Source: Anaspis maculata (lineage: Eukaryota; Arthropoda; Insecta; Coleoptera; Scraptiidae). From it: a stretch of DNA of 64,000 nt. This document shows, one piece after another, positions 54,462-64,000 of this stretch. The DNA is taken from NCBI GenBank assembly GCA_949128115.1, contig OX421968.1, forward strand, positions 31,896,877-31,960,876, given 5' to 3'. The notes beneath the pieces are model-generated. The model saw only the letters and a list, made by a program, of their open reading frames with translations. It had not been told where the DNA came from and did not search any database. The first letter of the stretch is position 1. Each line of letters opens with the position of its first letter. Both the position numbers and the translations under genes were made by a program.

Positions 54462-54762
54462 TGTTGAAAATATTAAAATATTAACTCTATTAGCAGCATT
54501 GGCGCCCGTCGCCAAGCCATTCTTTTAGGATGTTTTAGTGCCGGATCGAATGCACGGTTCGTGCTCCCGGCTCAGTTTCATAGCCGATGATTTCATATGT
54601 ATTGGTATTTTTATACACTGTTTTAGGCTTAGAACTTTTGTAGCAGAGTAGTCACACGCCAAACTCCATGGCAGCAAGTATTGTTCAATTATTAAATCGC
54701 TTAATCAAAACTACTGGTCTTGCTTAATCAACCCTGCGGAATCCACCCTCATTACATCAACA
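54462..54762 (+). repeat. 3' LTR of the Copia element
   Basis: Differs from the 5' LTR at seven positions. Confidence 0.95.
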
Positions 54763-54767
54763 GGTTT

Positions 54768-54850
54768 CTCAACTCCAAAGGGAGTTTGTTGTATAGGGAG
54801 ATAAGAAACGTAATAGCATTTCTTTGGAGGTACGAATATTTCAGTTTTTC
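54768..54850 (-). pseudogene. LINE-4: short coding segment between two insertions
   Basis: Minus-strand codons give a QRNAITFLISLYNKLP pattern, which matches the 'IYNKLP.ELR' motif near the end of LINE ORF2 proteins. It is bounded by the Copia element on one side and the fold-back element on the other. Confidence 0.65.
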
Positions 54851-55204
54851 ATTTTTTTGCGGTACAAAAAAGCGCAGATAAAAAAGCGCATGGACAAAAT
54901 AGCGCACGGATAAAAGAGCGCATCTTCAAAACGGCGCACGGACAAAAGAGCGCACGAACAAAAGGGCACACGGACAAAAGGGCACAAAGAGCGCTCATAT
55001 TAATTAGGCAATAATATCATTGAGGTAGTAGGTACGTGCTGTTTTGTCCGAAGTTTGTAGGAATTGAATCATACGACAATATTATTATATTTTATTCTCA
55101 AAACTTGATGTACAGAACAAGGTACCTACTTACAAAATTAAAAAAAAATTAATTAACTTTCAAATACTCAGAAAGTAAAAAAATTACAAAGGTATATTAT
55201 AGGT

Positions 55205-55466
55205 ATAAGCAATCTTTTGTGAAGGGGCGCAAATAGTTGAAACACAGTTACTCGAGAACAAAGCTCTCAATCCTTTTATTTTCTTAATCACAACTTTAGC
55301 TCATTTCGTTCACGAGTACCGGTAACGCCATGTGCTCATCATCTGCTCTCGAGGTCGGGAGTCGGGGCGCGTCGGCTGGTTCCGACGACTCTCGCAGTCT
55401 TGCCAACTGCGTTCCCCACTTGGACAGGACCGACTTTAGCGTGCTAGACCCTTCGTGTCGCTCACA
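55205..55466 (-). repeat. 3' terminal repeat of the TRIM
   Basis: 262 bp; about 3% different from the other copy. Confidence 0.9.
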
Positions 55467-55870
55467 TTCGGCAATCCTGACAAGCAGCTCGCTGCTACTT
55501 GAAGAGAATTTTTCTCGGTACTGTCCATTTGCAGCAATTGTCCTGCCTCCTCGGCCCTCCTGACTCGAGGTGCCAAACCGAGCATCCAATCCTTGCAAAA
55601 CAAACGCAAATCAGTAAAAGTAAAATGAGAAGAAAGCAAAAAGATTAATAAGAATACAATGAAGTTCAACCATCAAATAATCATCGCCATAAAATTTTCG
55701 ATGGTCATTACTCTCAGGCCAACCATCGCAAAATTCCAGCAAGAAACATCAATCACCATAAAATCTCACTGGGCATAACTCTCAGGCCACCCAGCATAAG
55801 ATTCCAGTGACATTCATCAAACAATCACCATAAAATCCCACTGGGCATAACTCGCAGTCCACTTCTGTGG

Positions 55871-55895
55871 GCGTGGGTTCGAATCCCACTTCTGA
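55871..55895 (-). promoter_or_regulatory. TRIM primer-binding site complementary to tRNA-Leu
   Basis: The plus strand here equals the T arm and 3' acceptor strand of a leucine tRNA (GTGGGTTCGAATCCCAC then TTCTGA). On the minus strand it sits one base after the terminal repeat, the place of a PBS. The match begins a few bases inside the tRNA, without the CCA complement. Confidence 0.75.
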
Positions 55896-55896
55896 T

Positions 55897-56158
55897 ATAA
55901 GCAATCTTTTGTGAAGGGACGCAAATAGTTGAAACACAGTTACTCGAGTACAAAACTCTCAATCCTTTTATTTTCCTAATCACAACTTTAGCTCATTTCG
56001 TTCACGAGTACCGATAACGCCATGTGCTCATCATCTGCTCTCGAGGCCGGGAGTCGGGGCGCGTCGGCTGGTTCCAACGACTCTCGCAGTCTTGCCAACT
56101 GCGTTCCCCACCTGGACAGGACCGACTTTAGCGTGCTAGACCCTTCGTGTCGCTCACA
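55897..56158 (-). repeat. 5' terminal repeat of the TRIM
   Basis: 262 bp, TG start on the minus strand. Confidence 0.9.
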
Positions 56159-56694
56159 TAGGTTATAGCAAGCAAATGTTGCTCAACGTTTTTAAAAGTG
56201 TACTCAATGAATAGAGTCCTTTCTCTTTCCTTTTGTTATATTATATTCCTATTGTTTTTTTCTTTTCCTATCATATTTTAAGCCATATTCAACTCGTGCA
56301 CGGCAAAGGCAGGCCCATGGTTATGAGGAGTTCTTTAAAAAATTTCATCGCCATTGCACATCAGCCTGCCTCTGCACGTCTTCAAGGTACATCGCCACGA
56401 TTCGGATGTGGCTGAAACGCGATCCCTTCTGTACCGATATCCACCGTGGAAAATTATACCCATCGCTGCCTTTTTAAGATTTGACCATTGCAAAATTTTC
56501 AAATCACTGACAACTAATTTTCCAGAATGACAACCCAGAGCTCTTTTCAGTTTGACCTGCGCTCTTGTGTCCGCGCGCCGTTTTTAACGTGCGCTCGTTT
56601 GTCCGTGCGCTATTTTGTCCATGCGCTCTTTTCTCTGCGCTTTTTTGTACCACGCTCTTTTGACCTGCGCTCTTTCGTACCAGCGCCACAGTGA

Positions 56695-57975
56695 TCATAT
56701 TCGCTTTTAGAGAAAAGGTCATAGTTGCCTACCACAAACATGACAGCCTCCAACACACCCAGAACCCAGACTACACAAAGCTTGAATCTTATGCTGAAAC
56801 AAGTGTCGCCTGCAGCTCTCTCTGCTGTTCAGTTTGAGAAAACATCTCATTATGCGCTTTTGCTGCACAAACACACGACCAACATCAACAGAATTCATCC
56901 AGATGATCGGACCATACCTCATTCTCCACTCAACCAAAGAATGGTAAGCAGTGAATGCAGCATCGATACTCACCAGTCCGGATACTCTCCTAAGGGCATA
57001 ACAATACCGGGACATAGTACTAATGAGCGTCCCAATATGACTCTTCCAATCCAACCGACTGTCTATTGTCACGCCCAAGAAACGGGTCTCTCTGCTGAAA
57101 TCTAGGTCGCATTTGTTGGCGATAACATCGTCAGTGCCAGGTTTGTATCTGTAGTTGAACTTTACAAGACTAGTCTTTTCCGCGTTTAGTTTAAGATTGT
57201 TGTAGGAGAACCACTCACCGAGGGAATTTAACGAGTGATGGATAACCTCCACCGGTCTCCTTGGAACTTTCACTGATAACTAGAGACGTGTCATCGGCAT
57301 ACTGCATCATGGTTTCGTTTGTGACTGCAGGAAGGTCATTCGTATAAATTAGATACAAGAGCGGACCCAAGATTGACCCTTGCAGCACTCCCTTAATTAT
57401 TATTTCAATATTTGACATTAATTTCTTTCTGCAGTCTGTGTACTCCACAACCCTCCGTTTCCGCATCGTGAGATAGGACTTCATGAGACCGAGACAGGTT
57501 CCCCTCACCCCGTAGGTTTCTAGTTTGTTAATTATTATAATAATATTATCGTCGACGCTGTCGAATGCCTTAGACAGATCCAGACAAAACAAGGCTGTGT
57601 TTTTGTCTTTATTCTGTGAGTGTACGATTTCGCATATTGGCTGGTATGCAGCCCTAATTGTCGACCTGCCTCTCCTGAAACCATTCTGACTTTACTTCCG
57701 AAGCTTTAAAGAAGTCAACCAGCCTATGACACACAACCCCCTCAATAACCTTACCAACACTGGACAGCAGAGAGATCAGCCTGTAATTGGCGATATTTTC
57801 TTTTTGACCTTTTTTATAGATGGCGCTCTAACTTCAGAAATTTTTAACCGTTCAGGAAAAACTCCCGTACTCAGAATCAAATTCGTGATATGCGTGAGCA
57901 GTTGAATAATTCCCTCAGCAACCCGTTTCAATATCGTAGTGGTGATTTGATCCTCCAGTGGATGCTGTGTTTTTC
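56695..57975 (-). pseudogene. LINE-4: main part of a non-LTR reverse transcriptase
   Basis: Minus strand, several frames. From about 57970: an N-terminal RT segment ending in a NYR.ISLLSSVGKVIE motif near 57780, then frame 57592-57215 with LDLSKAFDSVD (motif A), LQGSILGPLLYLIY (motif B) and QYADDTSLVIS (catalytic pair). Then frame 57273-56719 with the thumb, KLNAEKTSLV, FLGVTIDSRLDW and the RVF..QKRIMR block. It has at least three frame breaks, and the segment near 57660-57780 has stops. The 3' part continues beyond the fold-back and Copia insertions at 54768-54850 and 48552-48712. Jockey-like pattern; clade not resolved. Confidence 0.88.
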
Positions 57976-58059
57976 AAGCTTCACAAGATGTAAGAAACTT
58001 CCTCACAATTTCCGGGTGACATAAACATGCTATTGTAATTTTTTTTTCATGGTTTTAGG

Positions 58060-58229
58060 TGTTTTAACGTTGTTGATAATACATCAAATGCCTTGGTTAA
58101 ATCGGAGAATACGCAAGCAGTATCTTTTTTATTCTCGAAGCTGTCCAAGATGTAAATGTATTGTATGAAATGCAACCTCGATGATGGGGACACTTCCTGC
58201 GGGTAGAGAGCTAGAAGAAATACGCTCAA
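58060..58229 (-). pseudogene. LINE reverse transcriptase scrap (motif A)
   Basis: The minus-strand frame carries an ENKKDTACVFSDLTKAFDV segment, the RT motif A region. LINE-4 already has its own motif A, so this is a separate LINE copy of about 60 residues. Confidence 0.65.
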
Positions 58230-61200
58230 TTAGTGTGACGGCAAAACGTGGCCTAGGTCAAGGTTTTGGTATGAAACAACGAACACGTGAGTTAGCAAGA
58301 CTTCTTGTCAAAGTGAAGTAATGAAATATTTGCATACTGTGATTTATTTATTTTTATCAACCGTTCAGAGGTAACTACTGGTAAGGTAAGGACCTTACTG
58401 TAGGGTGTTTCGTAACCAAAAGGGCCTTCGAGGGTGGGAATGCTGGTTAAATACGCATTTTACAATTTGTTTGACAGCTGCAGTCCTGCAGTGGAGGGTG
58501 TGGGAAGGGGTAGAGCAGGGGAGAATATCAGGAGTGACAGCAAGTGCTGCCAATCTAGCAGAGATTGTTCCCATACCAAACCCTGACCCAGCATAACTTT
58601 TGACGTCATCACTAATTAAGCGTATTTTCTTTTTATACGTAGTTGATTTCACAATGTAAATATTCTGAATAAATTTTGAAACAAAATAACATCATAGAAG
58701 AAAAAAAAAATCATACAAGAAAAACATACAGAAAACAAACAGAAAACAAACATAATAGAAAAAATTTGACAAATATAAAACTGGAGTGTGGCCGACATCA
58801 CATTTTTTGCATGAAATTGGCTTTTTTTATGGCATACCGCGCATTGCCGGTGATCCTTGGAGTATATCGAACTACGTGGTCTAATTTGTCGTGGCATGAA
58901 AACTCATGCAAATTTCTGGGTGGTTTAGAAACTCGCCCCTCTTTGTCATTTTCTTGTTAGTTTCCAGCAGCTGTGTAGTTATGGCTCTTCGGAACTCTTA
59001 ATAGGTTAAGCTTTCCGCCATTACTTTTATGTAGTCGTCAATACTTTGTAAAAAATACCTTCTTTCCTGTGACTGAAACTCTGTATTCGCTCAGATTTTG
59101 GTCAGCATGATCTACACCGCCCATATTCTCGTTGTAGGATTTTATCAGTCGCGGTTGATCTTCGTAGATGTGTTTTTTCTGATTATGAGAACCTCTTCAT
59201 TTTTTTTACTTATTTTTTTTTTAGAGCATCGGAAGCTTCACCGACTACACTGTTATTGTTCCATTTGGTAATCACCATTCCCAATCATTCGCTTGAGCAT
59301 ACTCAAAATAACCCTTTTCCTCCCTTTTTACCATGGACGCTTTGGATAAAGGGGACTCTGGAATGCGGTTTCACCTTATTGTACTCAGTTGTTTCTTTGT
59401 TTTCTTTGAGAAGAGAGTGAGGTGAGAGAATTATCAAAATATAGATGAAATGAGCTGTATGGCATCATTTATAGGACATCTGCATTTTGTAGAACTACAA
59501 ATAATACAAGTCCCACATGTTTATACTTCTCAGGTAATGTGGTTGAAGAGTAAAAAGTGGTTGGAATTTGAATACCGAGTTCGAACCACTCATGGTGGAC
59601 ACTTCCGTATTCAATCCCATACCGGTTTCAAAACAGTTTCGATCCTTCATGGGAACGTAGTAATTGTTTGGTTCAATAAAATTTCCATCTCCTGAATCTT
59701 TCATCGGTATCGCAATCATATCTTTTGTATTTTCGGGAGAAACGCCTAGAATATCCCCAATACATCATTCTCGATTTCTTCCAGTACTCTGCTCTCCAGT
59801 GAGTGTAAGAAAAACGACATAATAGTACCTAGTTGATAGTAGTGGATGTGAACCTACCGTCCTTTATAAGGGACACCGGTTTTTTTCACGGATCTGTTTG
59901 AATAAAAATTCAAGTTTTGGTAGCAGGCCAGTTACTTGATCTTTGAAGTACTCGAATATAAAGAAAAATCAGTCTTTAACTGCTAATAACAATAAAATAT
60001 ACATCGCTGGTTCTGGTTATTCATTGTAAATGACAACAAGAAACAGAAGGGCACCACACAAGCGTAAATATACCGAACTAGTGATATAAATTGGTTCTCA
60101 TAACTTACATATAGTCTGGTATATAGTGACGTTATCTATGTATACTGGTGATAGCGGTTGATTACTGTAAAAACAACAACTTTTAGGCGATCAATTGAAA
60201 ACACGTTGTTTAGAGTGCTCTGTTGCGGCCCTAAAGTTGAATTTTTTAGTACGCTTATGTCAAAATCACTTCACGGCCGCTAGACTTCACTTGTTCCTTT
60301 CGCTGCGGCACGGGTTACATAACTAAGGTTCCAAAGTATTTTCTGTCCATTCACGAAATTGTTATTTATCTAGTTTATATTGAATTACCACAATGATAAG
60401 TTTCAGAAGGTCGAATTAGGCATGGTACGAATTTTATCAATCCCATCCGCAGACATAAATTCGCAAAATCGCAGCAGTATAATGGTGGAATGAAATTGTG
60501 GAATAATGTTGGTACCGTGTGTTTTGTCGACTGTCAATGCAATGTCAATAATTATTGCTATTATTGCGACATTCTTCAATAGTCACAACTCACAATTTAC
60601 AATGAATTTACCGTGGCGTCGCCCGCCCGTCTCCTACGCCGTGACGGCTTCCAGAAAATAATGACGTGCATCATGTGAGATGCACATTGTAACGCCAAAA
60701 CGACGCCAGCCTGAGAATCTCGGAGAAGAGCTCCAAGGTAGGAAGTTGCCTCATGAGTCGTAGATTTGTTGGAGACAAATAAAAAGGCAAAAAAAGCAGG
60801 TTCGAGGTTCGGTCCATTTATTACACTTCTTCGATCTGGCCCATTCGACGAAAAGCTCGTATTTTTTTTTAAATAGATTTCACACAATTTCTCCGGCATC
60901 CGATGCAAAGTTGCTGCATTTGCGGCATCGCTTATTTCCGGCGGAGTTTCAGAATTGTCTGAATCACTCGTTTTTTCTTCATACAATGATTTTAGAAAGT
61001 GACACGGATAAAAAAGAATTGACAGGATTGTCTCGTCAAGTTTGTTAAATAGATGAGAGGTAAAAACTAATTATTTTCATGATTTTTTTTCTGTGAATCG
61101 CCTATAAAATGTTGTAAGGACCTCGGCCAAACGTCCTTTTTTGACCTCACCTAATTTGCAGCCTCGACTCATGAGCCTCGGAGATCACCTTTACGGCCTT

Positions 61201-61808
61201 AGTACATAAATAACTATTACTGTTCTTTATAAAGGACGGTCGGGCTATGGTCGGACATATGGGTTATTATTTCAGAAAAAGTCTTGCCACTTTTTTATGC
61301 GTAGGTATACATATTATATTTATTATGCTTGGAAAAATTGATAGGTACAATCATGACTGCATAACATTTTGTAGGTATATAAAAGACATAGATTTACCTT
61401 TACGTCATAATAAATAATATGGGTGATATAATTCCAGTGGATTGTAGATGTATGTGTAATTTTTCACTAACGCTAGTAGCGATAAAGAAGATTTTTTATA
61501 GCATGGTGATTGAGTAGATATCTAACTTATATTTTTTCTTTGTTTCAGGTAAGCAATAATTCCTCTGTCTTCTAAAGCAGAGCATACAAACCAACCAACC
61601 AACCAACCGTAGGTAATGAAATGCATTATCCACTTACTTTGAAGTAGCTGAAAAAATAAAATAAGCTTAGGTTCTCCAACTTATTAGGATAAATTAGAGG
61701 TGGTCGTTTTGTCTTGAAGAATCTTGCCTGCTCTGCGACCTATAAGATCTTTTGTGCGTAATTTATAAGGAAAAAGTTTACAGCTAACTACTGTTAAAGT
61801 GGATTTTT
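58230..61808. other. Sparse region without a supported gene
   Basis: Several frames of 60-130 residues have no motif. ACCGTCCTTTATAA at 59857 recurs inverted at 61209 (about 1.36 kb apart), possibly the worn ends of a DNA element. A minus-strand frame at 60986-60597 begins with an acidic 39-residue stretch (MYEEKTSDSDNSETPPE) that could be an exon start, but the rest looks random. An (ACCA)n run lies near 61590-61608. Confidence 0.35.
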
Positions 61809-62215
61809 AGCGCCTTGTCCACCTTGGTGAAGATCGCTTTTGTATCCGCTTTGTCCATCCATTCGTTCGTCTGTCCGTTATTGCAACTCTTCCAAGACCG
61901 GATGCTCTGGCATTCTAATTATTTCGCTAATACACAGCCGCCACCCCCAAATCTGGTCTAAGCTGAATATATTAAACAATCAACTTTCATAACTCGTCGC
62001 TAACATGGGTAAAGCCGTCCCCAACTAACTTAAAATAACATTATTCTTGCAACTTTTATATGCGAGAAGCTCTGGCTTTTAAACTTTTTGTTAATACATA
62101 GCTGCCACCCCCCGAAACAAGTCCAGGCTGTAATGCAATATCATAATTCGTAAACATAGATCAAATCGCACCCAAAAAACTTGAAATAACATAAATTTTC
62201 TTCGTCTTTCCACCG
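61809..62215 (+). mobile_element. Helitron-like element, copy F (5' part, diverged)
   Basis: ATTTTTAGCGCC start, then 'ccgctttgtccatccattcg' in place of the (TCCG)n run. The body is clearly related to the first 400 bp of copy A ('cgctaatacacagccgccac', 'aacttgaaataacat'). The 3' end is missing. Confidence 0.55.
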
Positions 62216-63165
62216 GTTACCTTGCATTGCCTCTTTTACATGGTAGTATTGGCAGGTAACATAATATAATAGTATATTACGTAACAAGAGTAGTAAGTTG
62301 CATATCACGCACGCAGGGAAAAGTTGCACACGAGCGAACGTAGCGAATGACAGAACAGAACAATGAATAATTGCAAATTCAAATGAAGTTGGGCACAATG
62401 CGCTCTGTAGTTTGGGAAAGAGTACACATTCATACCTTCATTATAATAATTTGTATCTTTAGATGTTTATAGCACTGGTCCTAAGGGAGTCAAAAATAAA
62501 TCAGCATTTATTGTATTTTTTATAAGTTATTTATTAGCATCGGCATCTTGATGAAACGAAACGAGCCTAATGCCTATGGTATTGTCCAATATTGCAATAT
62601 TCTTGAGAAGGAGAACTTCCCAAACGTGCAGAAGGAAGTGAAATGATTTAATAAAAATAACCGATGAGAAGACCAATAGAGGTTTTCCATTAAGCAGTCG
62701 TCTCTGTTGGAGAACACCCTTATGACGGCGCAGCCATTGCTATCTCACTTTATTGAAGAACTCTGTCTCAAGCAGTCGCCTCTCTCCCTCTCTCACAGAA
62801 CAACCTCATGACGGCACATGTTTTGCCATCTCACTTTATTGAAGAGGTCTTTTACGACAAAACATTATTTGAAACATCAAGCGCTACATCTATTTCTATT
62901 GTTCCCTTCCAGTTTTCCATCGCAGGACAATGAATCGAAGGCGACATGATGCGATTTTCTTTTAAATTTTTTCATTGGACTCATGATTTTGTACAATCTA
63001 TCCTGCATCTTCTAGAACAATAAGTACTTTATTTGATGGATAAATAAATAACTAAAAAAAACTAAAATAAAATTAAATATCTTGCGAGATGCTTCTCCAT
63101 TGAGAAGGGGTCTCGCAATTACCGTTTTATGTAATTGTATGACAACATGGAATTTAATTTACACC
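62216..63165. other. Spacer with a tandem duplication and the LINE-5 3' UTR
   Basis: Positions 62690-62760 and 62768-62850 are two copies of a ~75-bp unit containing 'atctcactttattgaaga'. From about 63040 to 63165 the sequence is probably the 3' UTR of the minus-strand LINE that follows. Confidence 0.45.
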
Positions 63166-64000
63166 TTAGTCAAAACGGGTGGGTAAGTCGTTAGGTTTGA
63201 AACGTTCAAGCACGTCTACGCACTTCACCATAGTTATTCCACAAATCACTCGCGAGTCTGTTTGGGTGTTCACTTAATCTTTCGCAGTACTTTTCACTGT
63301 ATCGGGCAATCTCGTCTCTGACCGAGGGAATCTGCAGATCTTTCTCGATGATGGAATTTGAAACATACCACGGGGCATCAACTACTGCGCGCAGGACCTT
63401 GTTCTGGAAACGTTGGAGTATGTCGAGATTAGAGCTGCAGGCCGTCCTTCACAGTTGTATTCCATATGTCCAAACTGGTTTCAAAATGGCTTTATAAACT
63501 AGAAGTTTGTTGTCAAGGGATAGTTGGGATCTTCGACCGATCATCCAATACAGTTTTCTTAGTTTTAGTCCGAGCTGCTTCCTCTTCGTAAAGATGTGTT
63601 TTCGCCACGTTGAGCATCTGTCTACATAGATGCATGCCTAGGTATCTTGCTTCTTCAGCTTGAGGTAGTTTTTGATTGTTCATTGACACAGGTGGACAAG
63701 TCTCTTTACGCATTGTGAATGTAACGTGGACCGATTTTTTCTCATTGGCTCGCAGCCGCCATTTTGTTAGCCATTCTTGGATTTTGTTGAGATTGTTTTG
63801 GAGAAGTTTTAAGGCAATAGATGAATCGACGTGGGAAGCAAGAACCGCAGTGTCGTCTGCATATGTGGCTGTCATCGCTGTTCGGGTAAGTGGCAAGTCC
63901 GCAGTGAAGAGGAGATAGAGTACTGGTCCCAAAACGCTCCCCTGTGGTACCCCTGACTTAACATCATAAAGCTTGCTGTATTCCTCATGCTGTTGCACGA
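63166..64000 (-). pseudogene. LINE-5: Jockey-type reverse transcriptase, 3' part, cut by the window edge
   Basis: The minus-strand frame 63998-63513 has KSGVPQGSVLGPVLYLLF (motif B), ATYADDTAVLAS (catalytic pair), KWRLRANEKKSVHVTF and the RYLGMHL motif. After a frame break near 63520 the C-terminal segment continues in another frame (LLVYKAILKPVWTYGIQLW region near 63490-63440) to a natural stop at 63166-63168. The residue patterns are those of the Jockey clade. The upstream RT, endonuclease and ORF1 lie beyond position 64000. Confidence 0.88.

Larger units (their letters stand above)
48713..54762 (+). mobile_element. Ty1/Copia retrotransposon, 6,050 bp including a nested insert
   Basis: LTRs 48713-49013 and 54462-54762 (301 bp each, seven differences, about 2.3%). 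TSD GGTTT at 48708-48712 and 54763-54767. Without the 1,375-bp insert the element is about 4.7 kb, normal for Copia. Order gag-protease-integrase-RT-RNase H. It carries several stops and frameshifts and is dead. It inserted into LINE-4. Confidence 0.96.
55205..56158 (-). mobile_element. TRIM-like element (954 bp) with Leu-tRNA primer site
   Basis: Two direct repeats of 262 bp (55205-55466 and 55897-56158, eight differences) enclose 430 bp. TAGGT at 55200-55204 and 56159-56163 forms a 5-bp TSD. In minus orientation the repeat starts TGTGAGCG, has AATAAA near its end, and is followed after one base by a 25-nt tRNA-Leu complement. There is no coding region long enough for gag or pol. A 100-residue minus-strand frame at 55296-55598 overlapping the 3' repeat may be a leftover of pol. 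The interior contains ~73-bp tandem units (55680-55860). It needs an autonomous partner. Confidence 0.8.
54859..56688. mobile_element. Fold-back element with short-tandem-repeat termini
   Basis: Left terminus 54859-55005 consists of ~16-bp units of the type GCGCACGGACAAAAGA. The right terminus 56555-56688 is the same array inverted (GCGCTCTTTTGTCC-type). The outermost bases are GCGGTAC and the complement of GCTGGTAC. Without the TRIM it contains, the element is about 870 bp with no coding. It interrupts LINE-4. No clear TSD was found. Confidence 0.75.

Noticed and set aside
55856..55895. Possible tRNA-Leu gene (perfect T arm and acceptor strand)
   Set aside because: Only the 3' third of a tRNA is present and there is no anticodon arm or A box. 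Its place one base from a terminal repeat explains it as a retroelement primer-binding site.
60597..60986. 129-residue minus-strand frame with an acidic start
   Set aside because: Only the first ~39 residues look protein-like. No motif, splice context or homologue is recognisable, so I mention it only in the regional note.
59857..61222. Possible 1.36-kb DNA element with ACCGTCCTTTATAA ends
   Set aside because: Only 14-17 bp match, no TSD was found, and the interior does not pair. Too weak to annotate as an element.

Overview
This 64-kb window looks like arthropod, most likely insect, nuclear DNA from a repeat-rich and probably heterochromatic region. The evidence is the transposon fauna: Ty3/gypsy and Copia LTR elements, several non-LTR (LINE) families, mariner/pogo/hAT DNA elements, long fold-back MITEs, and helitron-like (Helentron/HINE type) elements carrying (GTCY)n microsatellites. 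The AT-rich background and absence of operons also fit. I find no host protein-coding gene that I can support. The only fully intact coding capacity belongs to one retrotransposon. The species is not identifiable from what I can see.

Layout. 0-7 kb: half of a fold-back element cut by the window edge, a LINE 3' tail, a small MITE and a decayed mariner transposase. 7-11 kb: a minus-strand LINE reverse transcriptase split at a TA by a 1,545-bp near-palindromic fold-back element. 11-18 kb: two related helitron-like elements, each with about six tandem units of ~260 bp. Between them lie a LINE ORF1 fragment with a PHD-type finger and a hAT MITE with a perfect 8-bp target duplication. 18-24 kb: LINE RNase-H tail, tRNA-derived SINE-like pieces, a 1.15-kb fold-back element and a helitron-like copy. 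24.2-33.0 kb: a complete Ty3/gypsy element (two 1,188-bp LTRs that appear identical, lysine-tRNA-like PBS, gag, pol in the -1 frame, polypurine tract, 4-bp TSD) inserted inside an older fold-back MITE. 33-36.7 kb: mostly anonymous sequence with simple repeats. 36.7-40.1 kb: a five-layer nest of hAT, mariner, pogo-like, hAT and helitron-like elements. 40.7-45.4 kb: a solo LTR, a MITE, a second hAT MITE, and a fold-back element holding a helitron-like insert whose empty site can be read. 45.6-58.2 kb: a LINE, then another minus-strand LINE broken by a Copia element (itself broken by a 1,375-bp insert) and by a fold-back element that contains a 954-bp TRIM-like element primed by leucine tRNA. 58-64 kb: sparse sequence, a partial helitron-like copy, and a Jockey-type LINE running off the end.

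Almost everything is a selfish element at a different stage of decay, and insertion order can be read from the nesting. Five of the seven LINE loci with coding sequence lie on the minus strand. The gypsy element is the youngest and the only one that looks able to make its own proteins. The most notable items are the helitron-like family with readable empty sites, the Leu-tRNA TRIM, the long hairpin-forming elements, and the layered nests at 36.7-40.1 kb and 47.8-58.0 kb, which resemble the organisation of piRNA-producing loci.
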